Virus record (IMG/VR): IMGVR_UViG_3300033571_005700
Location: 1 to 27,881 of that record
Source: a virus
Length of the DNA stretch: 27,881 bases
Strand: one strand, 5' to 3'
In this document: positions 17,647-25,064 of the stretch, in pieces
Numbering within the stretch: position 1 is the first letter of the stretch
Layout: every line of letters starts with the position of its first letter
The notes under the pieces: generated by a model
What the model saw: only the letters and a program-made list of their open reading frames with translations
Databases searched by the model: none
Told to the model about the DNA's origin: nothing
Program-made: the position numbers and the translations under genes

Positions 17647-18687
17647 TTATCGTGCGGTGAAATATCTTTTAAAGAAGTCATCTCCCTGATTCTCCATCTT
17701 TTTTTGATCCTCCAAAGTTATTTTTGAAGATTCATTTTCATCAAGTTTTCCATCGTTGTTTGTATCGTATTTTTCAACAATTTGTTGTACTTCATTAGAC
17801 TCTTCAATCTTTGTTTCGGTTACAATTGGTTTGGTAATAATCGGTTCTGGTTCTTTTGACACAATTGGTTCTTTTGGTTCCACGTAAGAATATATGGCAT
17901 ACTCTTTACTTATTGCCATATTATATGCCAATATTAATGCTACCGCAAGTGGATCGAACACAAATATCAATATAAGTATAAACCATTTGACGACAGTATT
18001 CAAGCTTACATTCAATTCATCAGCAACAAATTTAAAGGTTTGAATATCTTTATTCGCAGCGGTATTCAACTTTATATCAGAAATTTTCTTATCAATAGAA
18101 TCAATAGTCGTCGAATATGATACAGACTTATCATTTTCAGATTTAATGTTTTTATCGGTTTGGTCAATCAATTCCATCGTCTGATCTTGAACTTGACGAA
18201 ATTGTATGGGATTTCTGGCGAGCAAAGCATTGGTATTGATTTCACTCAACCGAGCTTCTTGTGTACGTCTTAATGCTGACAATGAATCAATTCTCAATTT
18301 CACCTCTGAAATTTTAGATTGTTCTTGTTTTTTCTGATCCTCTAACAATTTAACTGTATCTAACATCATTCCATACTTGATGGCGGACTGTTGATATGCG
18401 CTTGTAAGATATCCAAAAATGCCTAAAGATGTAATCAACATGAGAATAAAAACCGCACCACATAGATATGATTTTAACATCCATTGTGATCGTTTCCAAA
18501 ACCTATACAAAAACGATGTGGCAACTAATTTGCCCAATTCCAATGAAGATGCCATTACCATGGCAGCAATAGACGCACCCGAAAACAATAACCCAATTCC
18601 CCAAATAGAGAAAAATGCAGCACATCCAGCAATGAATAATGCTGAAAAGCCAAGTAACAGATTAAAGTTGAATAAGTTTCTGTTCAT
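17647..18687 (-). CDS. Membrane coiled-coil protein with EF-hand-like calcium loop
   Basis: A 346-residue protein. Hydrophobic segments lie at about 9-31, 34-48, 73-96 and 233-258. Between the third and fourth is a long coiled-coil-like region (about 105-205, with KKQEQSKISEVKLRIDSLSALRR and repeated heptads). After the last membrane segment comes a Pro/Glu/Lys linker (EPKEPIVSKEPEPIITKPIV). It leads to DTNNDGKLDENE at 308-319, a canonical EF-hand-type loop (D-x-N-x-D-G-x-L-D-x-x-E). Proteins of this architecture occur as conserved unknowns in T4-like phages. A TATTTATA motif lies only 6 nt upstream of the ATG. Function unknown; a host-envelope role is inferred from the membrane helices. Confidence 0.75.
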   Translation of the reverse strand: MNRNLFNFNLLLGFSALFIAGCAAFFSIWGIGLLFSGASIAAMVMASSLELGKLVATSFLYRFWKRSQWMLKSYLCGAVFILMLITSLGIFGYLTSAYQQSAIKYGMMLDTVKLLEDQKKQEQSKISEVKLRIDSLSALRRTQEARLSEINTNALLARNPIQFRQVQDQTMELIDQTDKNIKSENDKSVSYSTTIDSIDKKISDIKLNTAANKDIQTFKFVADELNVSLNTVVKWFILILIFVFDPLAVALILAYNMAISKEYAIYSYVEPKEPIVSKEPEPIITKPIVTETKIEESNEVQQIVEKYDTNNDGKLDENESSKITLEDQKKMENQGDDFFKRYFTAR

Positions 18688-18693
18688 AGTATA

Positions 18694-18701
18694 TAAATAT
18701 C
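18694..18701 (-). promoter_or_regulatory. Candidate promoter motif TATTTATA
   Basis: The coding-strand octamer lies 6 nt upstream of the membrane-protein start and about a dozen bases after the T-run of the hsp20 terminator. If it is a promoter -10 element, the transcript would be nearly leaderless. It may instead be part of an AT-rich translation initiation region. Confidence 0.35.
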
Positions 18702-18712
18702 AAATAAAGTAA

Positions 18713-18741
18713 AAAACCCCCATCTATTAGGACGGGGGTAT
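18713..18741 (-). terminator. Strong intrinsic terminator after hsp20
   Basis: The stem ACCCCC/GGGGGT (18718-18723 with 18736-18741) is extended by two pairs past a mismatch and encloses an AT-rich loop. On the minus strand the GGGGGT side is followed by six T. It lies 19 nt downstream of the hsp20 stop codon. Confidence 0.92.
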
Positions 18742-18760
18742 ACATAACTTATTTGTTTAT

Positions 18761-19249
18761 TCACTTAACAGTGATCTTTTTAACATCAGGTTTAACTGGT
18801 TTAATCTTTGGTAAAGTAATGGTCAACATACCGTTTTGAAACGTTGCTTCAACCTTATCTTTGGAAATATTATCACCAAGTGTGAAACTACGACGGAAGC
18901 TTGAACGTTTCAACTCACGACGTATATATGTTCCAGTTTCTCCACTTTGCTTATCGGGGACCACCAGTTTATTACCCACAATGGTCAATACATTAGCTTC
19001 AAGTTCTACGTTTACATCAGACTTATCAAGACCGGGGATTTCCGCTTCAATTACCACTCGGTCTGAAAAATCAATAAGATTGACCTTTGGATATGATCCT
19101 TTTTCAAAAAAGTCCACACCAAAATCTTGTGTGAAACTAGGAACGTTAGCTGCGAAGAACTCATCGAAAATTCTGTCAAATGGCGTTAAGAATTCGTCAC
19201 GATGTACTGCACGAAGTGTGTTTTTATTAAACTTACTTAGACTACTCAT
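18761..19249 (-). CDS. hsp20: Small heat-shock protein (Hsp20/alpha-crystallin family)
   Basis: A 162-residue protein with an N-terminal arm (DEFLTPFDRIFDEFFA) and an alpha-crystallin domain at about 53-150 (PKVNLIDFSDRVVIEAEIPG, DVNVELEANVLTIVGNK, then the GMLTITLPK strand typical of the family at about 140-148). A C-terminal I-T-V near the end fits the I-x-I/V anchoring motif. These proteins act as ATP-independent chaperones holding unfolded proteins. Hsp20 genes are a known accessory of T4-like aquatic phages. The gene is monocistronic: it has a strong GAAAGGAA ribosome-binding site, a hairpin-rich leader upstream and a strong terminator downstream, so it is probably regulated separately from its neighbours. 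Confidence 0.96.
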   Translation of the reverse strand: MSSLSKFNKNTLRAVHRDEFLTPFDRIFDEFFAANVPSFTQDFGVDFFEKGSYPKVNLIDFSDRVVIEAEIPGLDKSDVNVELEANVLTIVGNKLVVPDKQSGETGTYIRRELKRSSFRRSFTLGDNISKDKVEATFQNGMLTITLPKIKPVKPDVKKITVK

Positions 19250-19256
19250 AATATAT

Positions 19257-19352
19257 TTTCCTTTCGTTAATAGTCCTTTTGGACCTATTATCTCTTAATC
19301 TTTTGGACTTAAGAGAGTGAAACATTTTGTCTCACCAACCAATATATATTGG
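19257..19352 (-). promoter_or_regulatory. Hairpin-rich leader of hsp20
   Basis: Four successive inverted repeats lie within about 80 nt upstream of the hsp20 Shine-Dalgarno. In transcript order they are CCAATATATATTGG (19339-19352, perfect 14-nt palindrome); GTGAGAC-N5-GTTTCAC (19317-19335, one G-U wobble, only valid for the minus-strand RNA); TCTCTTAA-N10-TTAAGAGA (19291-19316, perfect); and GTCC-AAAA-GGAC (19273-19284). The SD AAAGGAA lies just after them (about 19257-19263). A promoter/operator at the first palindrome and an RNA regulatory leader in the rest is a reasonable reading, but it is inferred. Confidence 0.6.
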
Positions 19353-19368
19353 ACAACTACAAAAAAAT

Positions 19369-20079
19369 TTAGATAAAATATTCAATTTTATTACTAAAAT
19401 CGTATTCATTGATCCAAATGTTCATAGGTCCATGCGCACCAAACGTATTTCTTTGCAGATTCATATCCACAGTACATTCTCTTGAAAATTTACACGCTAC
19501 CTCATACGGTGCAAACTTGCAATCATAACGTTCATACAAAGGTGCGTTATGTATACAAATCACAACGTCTTCTGCACAATATCCATTTCTATGATGTTTG
19601 AAGAAATCACCATGAGTTGTAGCTACAAAAGGTATATACTCTTTCGCAGAAACCTCCAATAACTTCTTGGATCTAAAACTAAACCCTCCATTTCCAACCC
19701 GACGCACACCACCATACGGATCTTTAAAATGGCCGTCTAACAAAGGCCATGGAGCACCAATATAATCGTAATTATAAAAGTCATCATCCCACGCGTCAGC
19801 GTTTATGATGAAACCATCGTGTTGCACTACTAAACAATATTTAGTCTGAATATAACGATGTAAATCATAAATCATGAAATGACTATATGCTTCTGTCGAG
19901 GTTAGCCATCTGCACGGTTCAATATCAATACCATCTTCACTCGATATAGTTGGATCATGAGTTATAAACTTGACTGAATCAAATTCCATTTGATTCATAC
20001 AATATCTCAGTGACATCAAAGATGCTTGTATTCTAACAGACGATACACATACTAATGTGACATCCTTCAACTTTCTCAT
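19369..20079 (-). CDS. DUF5672-family protein (glycosyltransferase-like)
   Basis: A 236-residue protein with the DUF5672 signature: LVVQHDGFI (about 83-91), YDYIGAPW (104-111), VGNGGFSFRSKKLL (128-141) and AEDVVIC (169-175). DUF5672 proteins are glycosyltransferase-like and often occur in phage and bacterial glycan loci. The DG motif in the first block probably marks the nucleotide-sugar/metal region, by family analogy. Its ATG overlaps the stop of the upstream glycosyltransferase gene by 4 nt (ATGA), so the two are translationally coupled. It may modify virion proteins or act on host surface sugars; substrate unknown. Confidence 0.88.
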   Translation of the reverse strand: MRKLKDVTLVCVSSVRIQASLMSLRYCMNQMEFDSVKFITHDPTISSEDGIDIEPCRWLTSTEAYSHFMIYDLHRYIQTKYCLVVQHDGFIINADAWDDDFYNYDYIGAPWPLLDGHFKDPYGGVRRVGNGGFSFRSKKLLEVSAKEYIPFVATTHGDFFKHHRNGYCAEDVVICIHNAPLYERYDCKFAPYEVACKFSRECTVDMNLQRNTFGAHGPMNIWINEYDFSNKIEYFI

Positions 20080-21356
20080 AAATTCATTATAGTTTGTGTA
20101 ATGATTCGATCAAACATATCATACACATATAATTTACAATAATAACTAGTTTCTAAAATAATATCAAAGTTAATTGATATATTAATTACATCGACCTCTT
20201 TATTGGTCATTTCTATAAATTTTTTATTAAACGATTGTGTTATTATAAGACGATGTGTAGTATCATACACTTCCAATTTAATATGATTAACATTTTCGCC
20301 TTTCATCAATTTTGAATCAACGTTTATAGACTTATTGATTTTTTTTATTTCGGCCGAATCTGATGTTTTTCCACACACATAATTTTTATTATATGGAGTA
20401 GGTGCAGTTTTGCCTGACAAAGTATATAACGAAACACTCTGTTCTTTAAAATTAACTCCAGCGTATCTTTCATAATCAGATACATCTCTCACTGTTCCCA
20501 TTTGATATTTGGGAGGTATTACAATTGAATCTTCGGTTTCCAATCCAAACAAAACTCTATTTCTTTTATGTGAAAAAACATCTCTTTCCCACCACGATTT
20601 ATCCACATTCGTAAATTTACTCAAATCATGATCATCCCAATGTTTAATTCTAGACTGACGTGTATATTCATGCCACGCAACCACTTTATGTGGATGATAC
20701 AGATCGTATCCGTGTGTAAATGCACGAACAGCGATACTAATCTCCTCACCATAAAAATAATATTCTGGATCGTGTGGTACTTCTTCACAAAACGTACCAT
20801 CGGTGAATGCAAAATGAGCAGAATAAAATCTGGCCGGAATGGGTTGTGTCAACTTCTCATGATCTAATATAGGACTCGGTGAAAAAATTAAAGTTCCTTC
20901 ATGAGTAAACTGATGAAAATCCATTCGCCAAGGCGTTTTATCAAACTTATCTTTTGGTTCAAACGGATCAAATGCAGGCACGTATGTTGTAATAAGAGGC
21001 TTTTTACTTCCCATTTCAACACACTGTGCATACATTTGTTTTAACGAATTGTCCCACCCTTGTACAAACCGATGATGTGAGTCTAATTGTAATGTATATC
21101 TTTCTCCGTTATAATAACGTTGAATCAAATTTCTTGCCCAGCACGCACCTTTACTCTTTTGATATGGAATATCAATAATGTTTATATTTGGATAACTGTT
21201 GAATATATTTAAATTTTCAACGTCATCATGTTGCCAACAAATACAAACATGTAATTGTTCGGGATTTTCTGCTGTCTCAAACATATCCAAAATGGTTGGC
21301 ACTAATTCTGGATCTCTATATGATGCTATCTGTACAAAAATTGACTCATCGTTCAT
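20076..21356 (-). CDS. GlcNAc-transferase-family glycosyltransferase
   Basis: A 426-residue protein with the opening IFVQIASYRDPEL (6-18), characteristic of the UDP-GlcNAc transferase family related to Skp1 GlcNAc-transferases. It has SKGACWARN (68-76), LQLDSHHRF.QGWD (89-102, the likely metal/donor-binding DSH motif), FTDGTF (184-189) and YFYGEEISIAVRAFTHGYDLYHP (about 200-222). The enzyme would transfer a sugar, probably GlcNAc, to a protein or glycan. About 150 C-terminal residues beyond the catalytic domain form a separate, probably beta-sheet, region of unknown role. It starts 3 nt after the HD hydrolase gene and overlaps the DUF5672 gene. Confidence 0.88.
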   Translation of the reverse strand: MNDESIFVQIASYRDPELVPTILDMFETAENPEQLHVCICWQHDDVENLNIFNSYPNINIIDIPYQKSKGACWARNLIQRYYNGERYTLQLDSHHRFVQGWDNSLKQMYAQCVEMGSKKPLITTYVPAFDPFEPKDKFDKTPWRMDFHQFTHEGTLIFSPSPILDHEKLTQPIPARFYSAHFAFTDGTFCEEVPHDPEYYFYGEEISIAVRAFTHGYDLYHPHKVVAWHEYTRQSRIKHWDDHDLSKFTNVDKSWWERDVFSHKRNRVLFGLETEDSIVIPPKYQMGTVRDVSDYERYAGVNFKEQSVSLYTLSGKTAPTPYNKNYVCGKTSDSAEIKKINKSINVDSKLMKGENVNHIKLEVYDTTHRLIITQSFNKKFIEMTNKEVDVINISINFDIILETSYYCKLYVYDMFDRIITQTIMNL

Positions 21357-21359
21357 AAC

Positions 21360-22019
21360 TTAATTTTGGAGCTTCCACATATCGTATTCACATCTACAGG
21401 ATATATAGTCTGCAACGTGCACAATCCTCGGCAAATTCGTCTTCAATTCATGATCGGGATTATATGACATCAAATATGATGTATTAGCTTCATGATACAA
21501 TCCGTCTGATAATTTAATTGCCAATGTTTCCTTCCAAGTACACACAATTCCATACTGTTGAAGAATAAACAATGCTCGATCTGTGACATCCATGTATTGG
21601 AGATCCGAATTGAATTTATAAATTTCACCTTTATTCTTTCGATGCCATTCACTTTCTTGAATGAGATAGTATTCTCCTTGTTCCTTGTCGCCCAACTTTC
21701 CAAGATCGTGATGAATAGTTGCAAACGCAAGTTCTTCGTCTGTGAAATCAATGGTACCTCCACGAGCTTCATACAACTTCTTGACACCAAAAGATGTGGT
21801 CAACACATTTATAATGTGATCAAGATAACCACCAGCGTAAGCATTATGATAATGTTCCTTCGCACTCGCAGGTGCCATTATCGCACGATACCCATATTCA
21901 TTTTCACTATATAGATGTTTCAACTTTTCAAGTCGATCACCCGTGAACAACTTATCAAGTTGTTTTAGAAATTTCTCGTAATTAGCAAAAAGCTCTTTTT
22001 CAGTATAAGATTTAGTCAT
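21360..22019 (-). CDS. HD-domain phosphohydrolase
   Basis: A 219-residue protein. Metal ligands of the HD fold are visible: H56/H58 and YAGGYLDHII (61-70), the HHDLGK motif (103-108) and a distal Asp in HVADYISC (201-208). The GGYLDH-then-HHDLGK order resembles YhaM/HDIG-type hydrolases, which act on nucleotides or RNA 3' ends. The precise substrate cannot be told from sequence. The gene leads the operon with the two glycosyltransferase-like genes. A possible sigma70-like promoter (TTGACG, 17-nt spacer, TAGGAT) lies in the 50-nt gap upstream. Confidence 0.88.
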   Translation of the reverse strand: MTKSYTEKELFANYEKFLKQLDKLFTGDRLEKLKHLYSENEYGYRAIMAPASAKEHYHNAYAGGYLDHIINVLTTSFGVKKLYEARGGTIDFTDEELAFATIHHDLGKLGDKEQGEYYLIQESEWHRKNKGEIYKFNSDLQYMDVTDRALFILQQYGIVCTWKETLAIKLSDGLYHEANTSYLMSYNPDHELKTNLPRIVHVADYISCRCEYDMWKLQN

Positions 22020-22025
22020 GAACTA

Positions 22026-22055
22026 AATCCTATATCAAAAAAGAGCCTTCGTCAA
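22026..22055 (-). promoter_or_regulatory. Possible sigma70-type promoter for HD/glycosyltransferase operon
   Basis: On the minus strand TTGACG and TAGGAT are separated by 17 nt, ending about 6 nt before the HD gene start. A CTTTTTT tract lies between them. The -10 matches four of six consensus positions, so the call is weak. No TATTTATA octamer is present here, unlike most of the other gene fronts. Confidence 0.3.
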
Positions 22056-22069
22056 TTTTTTAATTCTTA

Positions 22070-22585
22070 TTATAGAATAACCGGATTTGCAGTAAACTCA
22101 ACTGATCCATTTGGTGTAGTCAATGTAATTGTAGAAATCACATCATCAACATCAACCTTGGCAAATCCACCGGATGTTAAAGTATACACAAAAACGCTGA
22201 CTGTCTTATTTCCGTTATCGTAAGTTACTGTGGTATCACCAGAAACAAATTCGGTTCCATCAACATATACCCACTTTGAAGTTGGATCTGGGTGATCACG
22301 TAAATCGGTAACAGTTGGTGGCAATGTAGCAGTACCTACGGTATATTCAATATCGCTAGTAAATTCACCATCTGGTGTGATTACTTTAAAAAACCCAGTA
22401 CCGGATGCATCTGCTGGAAGATACAATCCTAGTTGTTCATCACTGAACACGTAGATTTTACCACAGTCTAAACTGTTAAAAAATACGCTGGTTTGATTTT
22501 CTACGAAATTAGTACCAAAGATATAGATCCATTGATTTGTAGGTCCAATATTGGTTGACAATCCTGTAATTGTTGGTAATGACAT
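22070..22585 (-). CDS. Protein with two IPT/TIG (Ig-like) domains
   Basis: A 171-residue protein made of two successive IPT/TIG-type beta domains: PTITGLSTNIGPTNQWIYIFGTNF (residues about 4-27) with a TPDGEFT end, and PPTVTDLRDHPDPTSKWVYVDGTEF (about 89-113) with TTPNGSVEF near the C-terminus. No signal peptide or catalytic motif is visible. Such Ig-like modules in phages usually occur in capsid-decoration or tail-surface proteins. The gene is isolated from the structural operon, between phoH and the HD gene. TATTTATA lies 15 nt upstream of its ATG (22601-22608), consistent with late expression. Confidence 0.8.
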   Translation of the reverse strand: MSLPTITGLSTNIGPTNQWIYIFGTNFVENQTSVFFNSLDCGKIYVFSDEQLGLYLPADASGTGFFKVITPDGEFTSDIEYTVGTATLPPTVTDLRDHPDPTSKWVYVDGTEFVSGDTTVTYDNGNKTVSVFVYTLTSGGFAKVDVDDVISTITLTTPNGSVEFTANPVIL

Positions 22586-22600
22586 ATGTTATGATTTTAT

Positions 22601-22608
22601 TATAAATA
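22601..22608 (-). promoter_or_regulatory. Candidate promoter motif TATTTATA before TIG-domain gene
   Basis: Coding-strand octamer in the 29-nt gap between phoH and the TIG-domain gene, within TATATTTATAATAAAATC. It supports independent expression of the TIG gene. Confidence 0.4.
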
Positions 22609-22614
22609 TAAGTT

Positions 22615-23340
22615 TCATGTCGATTGTTTCAATTTTTTTATGATGAACCGGACTAACGCACTTCTGACAATATCGTCTTCATCAAACTTAAAAGTATGAA
22701 TACCATTTTCACGACTTTCACCATCCTCAAATGAATTCATCATTTTAAGAAATCCGCTTTTACCGTTGATATCACTTTGATCGGGGTCTCCCAATATGAA
22801 CACTTTACTAAATTCACCAATACGAGTCACTAATGTAACCAACTCTTTATACGTCATATTTTGAGCTTCATCGGCTACAATACAACGAGCATTCCAATTC
22901 AGTCCACGCAAAAATCCAATGGGAATACTATCAATACGTGCTTCTTTTTGAAGATAGTCAATACTTGCTTTATTTGTAAGTTCAGACAATTTTTCCAGAA
23001 GAGGTTGAATATACGGTGCCATTTTTTCATCAGCTTCTCCTGGCAAAAATCCAAGTTTACTATCAGAACTTTCCACCGCACTTCTTAAATAAAGAAGATC
23101 ACTTACACGTTTTTGATTCAACAACATCAACGATGCTAAAATTGTAATGTATGTTTTTGAGGTACCGGCCGGTCCACTAATAAACATCAATTTTGTATTT
23201 TTATCTAATGCAACATCTAAAAATTGTTTTTGTTTACTTGTTAATTCACGTTGGTATATTTCAATCTCATTCTTAATTTTGTTTTTTTGTGGAATTACAG
23301 GACTCTTGTCTTCACCGGCTTTATTCTTATTTTTTTTCAT
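22615..23340 (-). CDS. phoH: PhoH-family ATPase
   Basis: A 241-residue protein. The first 30 or so residues are Lys-rich, followed by the PhoH core: LTSKQKQFLD (33-42), Walker A GPAGTSKT (56-63), LPGEADEKM (99-107), Walker B CIVADEAQNMT (153-163) and LGDPDQSD (183-190). PhoH-like proteins are P-loop ATPases with RNA-helicase/ribonuclease-like features. They are very common in T4-like aquatic phages, but their role in infection is unresolved. The start overlaps the end of the upstream gene by 14 nt, so the two are coupled. Confidence 0.96.
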   Translation of the reverse strand: MKKNKNKAGEDKSPVIPQKNKIKNEIEIYQRELTSKQKQFLDVALDKNTKLMFISGPAGTSKTYITILASLMLLNQKRVSDLLYLRSAVESSDSKLGFLPGEADEKMAPYIQPLLEKLSELTNKASIDYLQKEARIDSIPIGFLRGLNWNARCIVADEAQNMTYKELVTLVTRIGEFSKVFILGDPDQSDINGKSGFLKMMNSFEDGESRENGIHTFKFDEDDIVRSALVRFIIKKLKQST

Positions 23341-23662
23341 TCGGTTTTTTGGGTTTTACTGTACTATCCAATAACAATTCAACTCGTTTAACACGTCCAC
23401 AGAGTTCGTACTTTTCTTCTTGAAGATAGAAATTATACACATTCTGAATATTGTCTCGGAATGCTTCTCTTGAAATTGTAATTACGAAGTCAGAATTTTT
23501 AAAATTGAAAACTTCTACCATGGGTAGATTTTTTTTAATAGCAAATTCAATCGATGAAATAACACGTTCAGTCAAATCTGTTTTATGTGACTGAACATAC
23601 GTCTCCAACTCTTTAAAGTCAGAGGGTAATACAAATGGCTTGTATTTGTCTTTTGTTGCCAT
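23327..23662 (-). CDS. Hypothetical protein upstream of phoH
   Basis: A 111-residue protein from ATG 23662 (MATKDKYKPFVLPSDFKELE). The open frame extends to 23716, but the extra part lies in the terminator of the preceding gene, so the internal ATG is chosen. An alpha/beta protein is suggested by LTERVISSIEFAIKK, VEVFNFKNSDFVITI and a Lys-rich tail. A TATTTATT motif lies 9 nt upstream (23672-23679). I do not recognise the family. Overlap with phoH suggests a linked function or coupled expression. Confidence 0.75.
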   Translation of the reverse strand: MATKDKYKPFVLPSDFKELETYVQSHKTDLTERVISSIEFAIKKNLPMVEVFNFKNSDFVITISREAFRDNIQNVYNFYLQEEKYELCGRVKRVELLLDSTVKPKKPNEKK

Positions 23663-23671
23663 ATAACATCT

Positions 23672-23679
23672 AATAAATA
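23672..23679 (-). promoter_or_regulatory. Candidate promoter motif TATTTATT
   Basis: Within GAGATATTTATTAGATG on the coding strand, 25 nt downstream of the terminator T-run and 9 nt before the start codon of the gene that precedes phoH. Confidence 0.4.
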
Positions 23680-23704
23680 TCTCAACCGGTCTAATTAAAC
23701 CAAT

Positions 23705-23730
23705 AAAAAACGCCATCGTATGATGGCGTT
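23705..23730 (-). terminator. Intrinsic terminator
   Basis: Perfect stem AACGCCATC/GATGGCGTT (23709-23717 with 23722-23730) and a 4-nt loop, followed on the minus strand by a run of six T (23705-23710, overlapping the stem base). It ends the transcript of the small gene at 23758-23970. Confidence 0.92.
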
Positions 23731-23757
23731 TGCAAATCGTAATATTTTATGTGTTAT

Positions 23758-23970
23758 TTACTTATTCTTATTCTTAATCTTCTTCACACTAAGATCCGGA
23801 GCGGTTTGTGTCGGAATCGAATTATTCAATTCAGCGATTCGGAACTTGGCAGTAGACTTCCAAGCATTCTTAGTTTTATCTGAAGCGTATTCAAATGTCT
23901 TACTCTTTGAGATCAACGATTCGATCTCCGATTCAGATCCAGCATTCTTAATTTGTTCACGTAGTCCCAT
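23758..23970 (-). CDS. Small hypothetical protein
   Basis: A 70-residue protein (MGLREQIKNAGSESEIESLI), mostly helical, with a Lys/Asn-rich C-terminus (SVKKIKNKNK). Its start lies 5 nt after the stop of the 59-residue gene upstream, and a strong terminator follows its stop. It is therefore the last gene of a small transcript. The overlapping plus-strand frame is rejected because the terminator and operon spacing favour the minus strand. Family unknown. Confidence 0.7.
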   Translation of the reverse strand: MGLREQIKNAGSESEIESLISKSKTFEYASDKTKNAWKSTAKFRIAELNNSIPTQTAPDLSVKKIKNKNK

Positions 23971-23975
23971 AACTT

Positions 23976-24155
23976 TTACCAGATACGATGCTTCTTATCA
24001 TCCTTTTCAACCACGTCCACAACTGACCCGTCAGGCCAGCGCCAAATGATAGACTTCCAATGTTTCAGTTCCTCCGAGGCATCAGCAGGAGTATCATACT
24101 CCATATCCGAGACCCTCAGACCACTACGAACAACTACATACTTCTTCTTTTCCAT
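23976..24155 (-). CDS. Small hypothetical protein
   Basis: A 59-residue open frame from ATG 24155 (MEKKKYVVVRSGLRVSDMEY) ending with KKHRIW. The WKSIIWRWPDGSVVDVVEKD segment reads as a short beta-sheet protein. The adjacent downstream gene starts 5 nt after its stop, consistent with an operon. No family recognised. Confidence 0.65.
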   Translation of the reverse strand: MEKKKYVVVRSGLRVSDMEYDTPADASEELKHWKSIIWRWPDGSVVDVVEKDDKKHRIW

Positions 24156-24204
24156 ATGTGTAACTTATTGTTAGGTTTAATGTTTATACTACGATTTACA
24201 ATTT

Positions 24205-24240
24205 AAGAGTATCACATCTTGTACAAATGTCAATACTCTT
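24205..24240 (-). repeat. 36-nt dyad/hairpin embedding a TTGACA box
   Basis: Arms AAGAGTAT and ATACTCTT are perfect 8-mers. The centre TTGTACAA is itself palindromic, and ACAT/ATGT pair inside. On the minus strand the hairpin begins 1 nt after the stop of the gene at 24242-24550 and contains TTGACA followed by GATACT. The T-run lies on the plus-strand side only. It could be a transcription-factor operator over a promoter for the 59-residue gene, or a processing/terminating hairpin. Confidence 0.6.
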
Positions 24241-24241
24241 T

Positions 24242-24550
24242 TTACCAAAATCGATGGTTCTCACGAATTATTTCAAGTCCTTCACGTTCTGATAAATGCC
24301 ATTTACGAATTGGCCTTCCCATATCGTCTTTGATTTCCAATTCATCTGGCACTTCAAGTACACGAAGGTCGGCACCATGTCCACTCGCGCGTTCTTGCAA
24401 ATATTCAACAACATGAATCAGTTGTGGCAAAGTACGTTCTTCGTATGGATAAAAAGAATATGGCTCCGTAACGCCAAGCATATTACATGCCTCGTCAGAG
24501 AGTTTATATCCACAACCCGGACCTTTGGATCTATTGACAACAATTTTCAT
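24242..24550 (-). CDS. Hypothetical phage protein
   Basis: A 102-residue protein (MKIVVNRSKGPGCGYKLSDE). It begins with a short beta strand, then YKLSDEACNMLG and TLPQLIHVVEYLQERASG, and ends with KWHLSEREGLEIIRENHRFW. It resembles small conserved phage proteins of unknown role. I do not recognise a domain. A TATTTATT element lies only 3 nt upstream of the ATG. A 36-nt hairpin follows directly after its stop. Confidence 0.75.
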   Translation of the reverse strand: MKIVVNRSKGPGCGYKLSDEACNMLGVTEPYSFYPYEERTLPQLIHVVEYLQERASGHGADLRVLEVPDELEIKDDMGRPIRKWHLSEREGLEIIRENHRFW

Positions 24551-24576
24551 GGCAATAAATATACGATACGATATTA

Positions 24577-24978
24577 TTAAGTTTGAAATTTATAAGAACC
24601 ACCTTCTGGGTGAATGGCAACACTGTCGTAATAAAAACACTGCATAGTTTCATATGTGGCATTATACACAGTCACTCCTCCATTTGGCCAACTCGGTTCG
24701 CCTGCGATATGTGTCTTATACAAATATATCTTGTAAAAATCTGGATATCTGGCAACCAACACTCTTGTTCCTTTTAATGTATAATTATCAACTTTATGTT
24801 GACCGTCTACTCCTTGAAATGTCCAGTGTTCTGTGCTTGACGATTTAGATACAACACGTTGTACACATTTATAATACTTACTATGTCCATCGTCATTTAA
24901 TATCTCGACCGATTTTGTCTTTCTAGGTTTACGAGTTATTACTTTTTTTTCTTTATCTTTTTTATTTGTTTTTTTCAT
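24577..24978 (-). CDS. Hypothetical protein with Lys-rich N-terminus
   Basis: A 133-residue protein from ATG 24978 (MKKTNKKDKEKKVITRKPRK), with a strongly basic head of about 25 residues. A mixed beta region follows (STEHWTFQGVDGQHKVDN, YPDFYKIYLYKTHIAGEPSW, TVYNATYETMQCFYYDSV). The open frame continues upstream to 25026, but that part enters the terminator of the preceding gene. An ATG at 24999 is a second option. The motif TACTTATG lies just upstream of that ATG. No family recognised. Confidence 0.7.
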   Translation of the reverse strand: MKKTNKKDKEKKVITRKPRKTKSVEILNDDGHSKYYKCVQRVVSKSSSTEHWTFQGVDGQHKVDNYTLKGTRVLVARYPDFYKIYLYKTHIAGEPSWPNGGVTVYNATYETMQCFYYDSVAIHPEGGSYKFQT

Positions 24979-25011
24979 ACGATATTCAACGACGAACATA
25001 AGTACACCGTA

Positions 25012-25042
25012 AAAACAAAAAACCACAAACTTTCGTTTGTGG
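25012..25042 (-). terminator. Intrinsic terminator
   Basis: Perfect stem CCACAAAC/GTTTGTGG (25023-25030 with 25035-25042), 4-nt loop, followed on the minus strand by TTTTTTGTTTTT. It ends transcription of the coiled-coil gene at 25065-25268. Confidence 0.93.
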
Positions 25043-25064
25043 CTCTATTTTGAATGATACAGAA

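Noticed and set aside
23663-23716. N-terminal extension of the gene upstream of phoH
   Set aside because: The extension lies across a promoter-like motif and in the T-run and stem of an intrinsic terminator; ATG 23662 is a better start.
23720-24049. 109-codon plus-strand frame
   Set aside because: It begins in a terminator hairpin and overlaps two minus-strand genes with good operon spacing.
24979-25026. N-terminal extension of the 133-aa gene
   Set aside because: It begins within the terminator hairpin of the preceding gene; an internal ATG is favoured.
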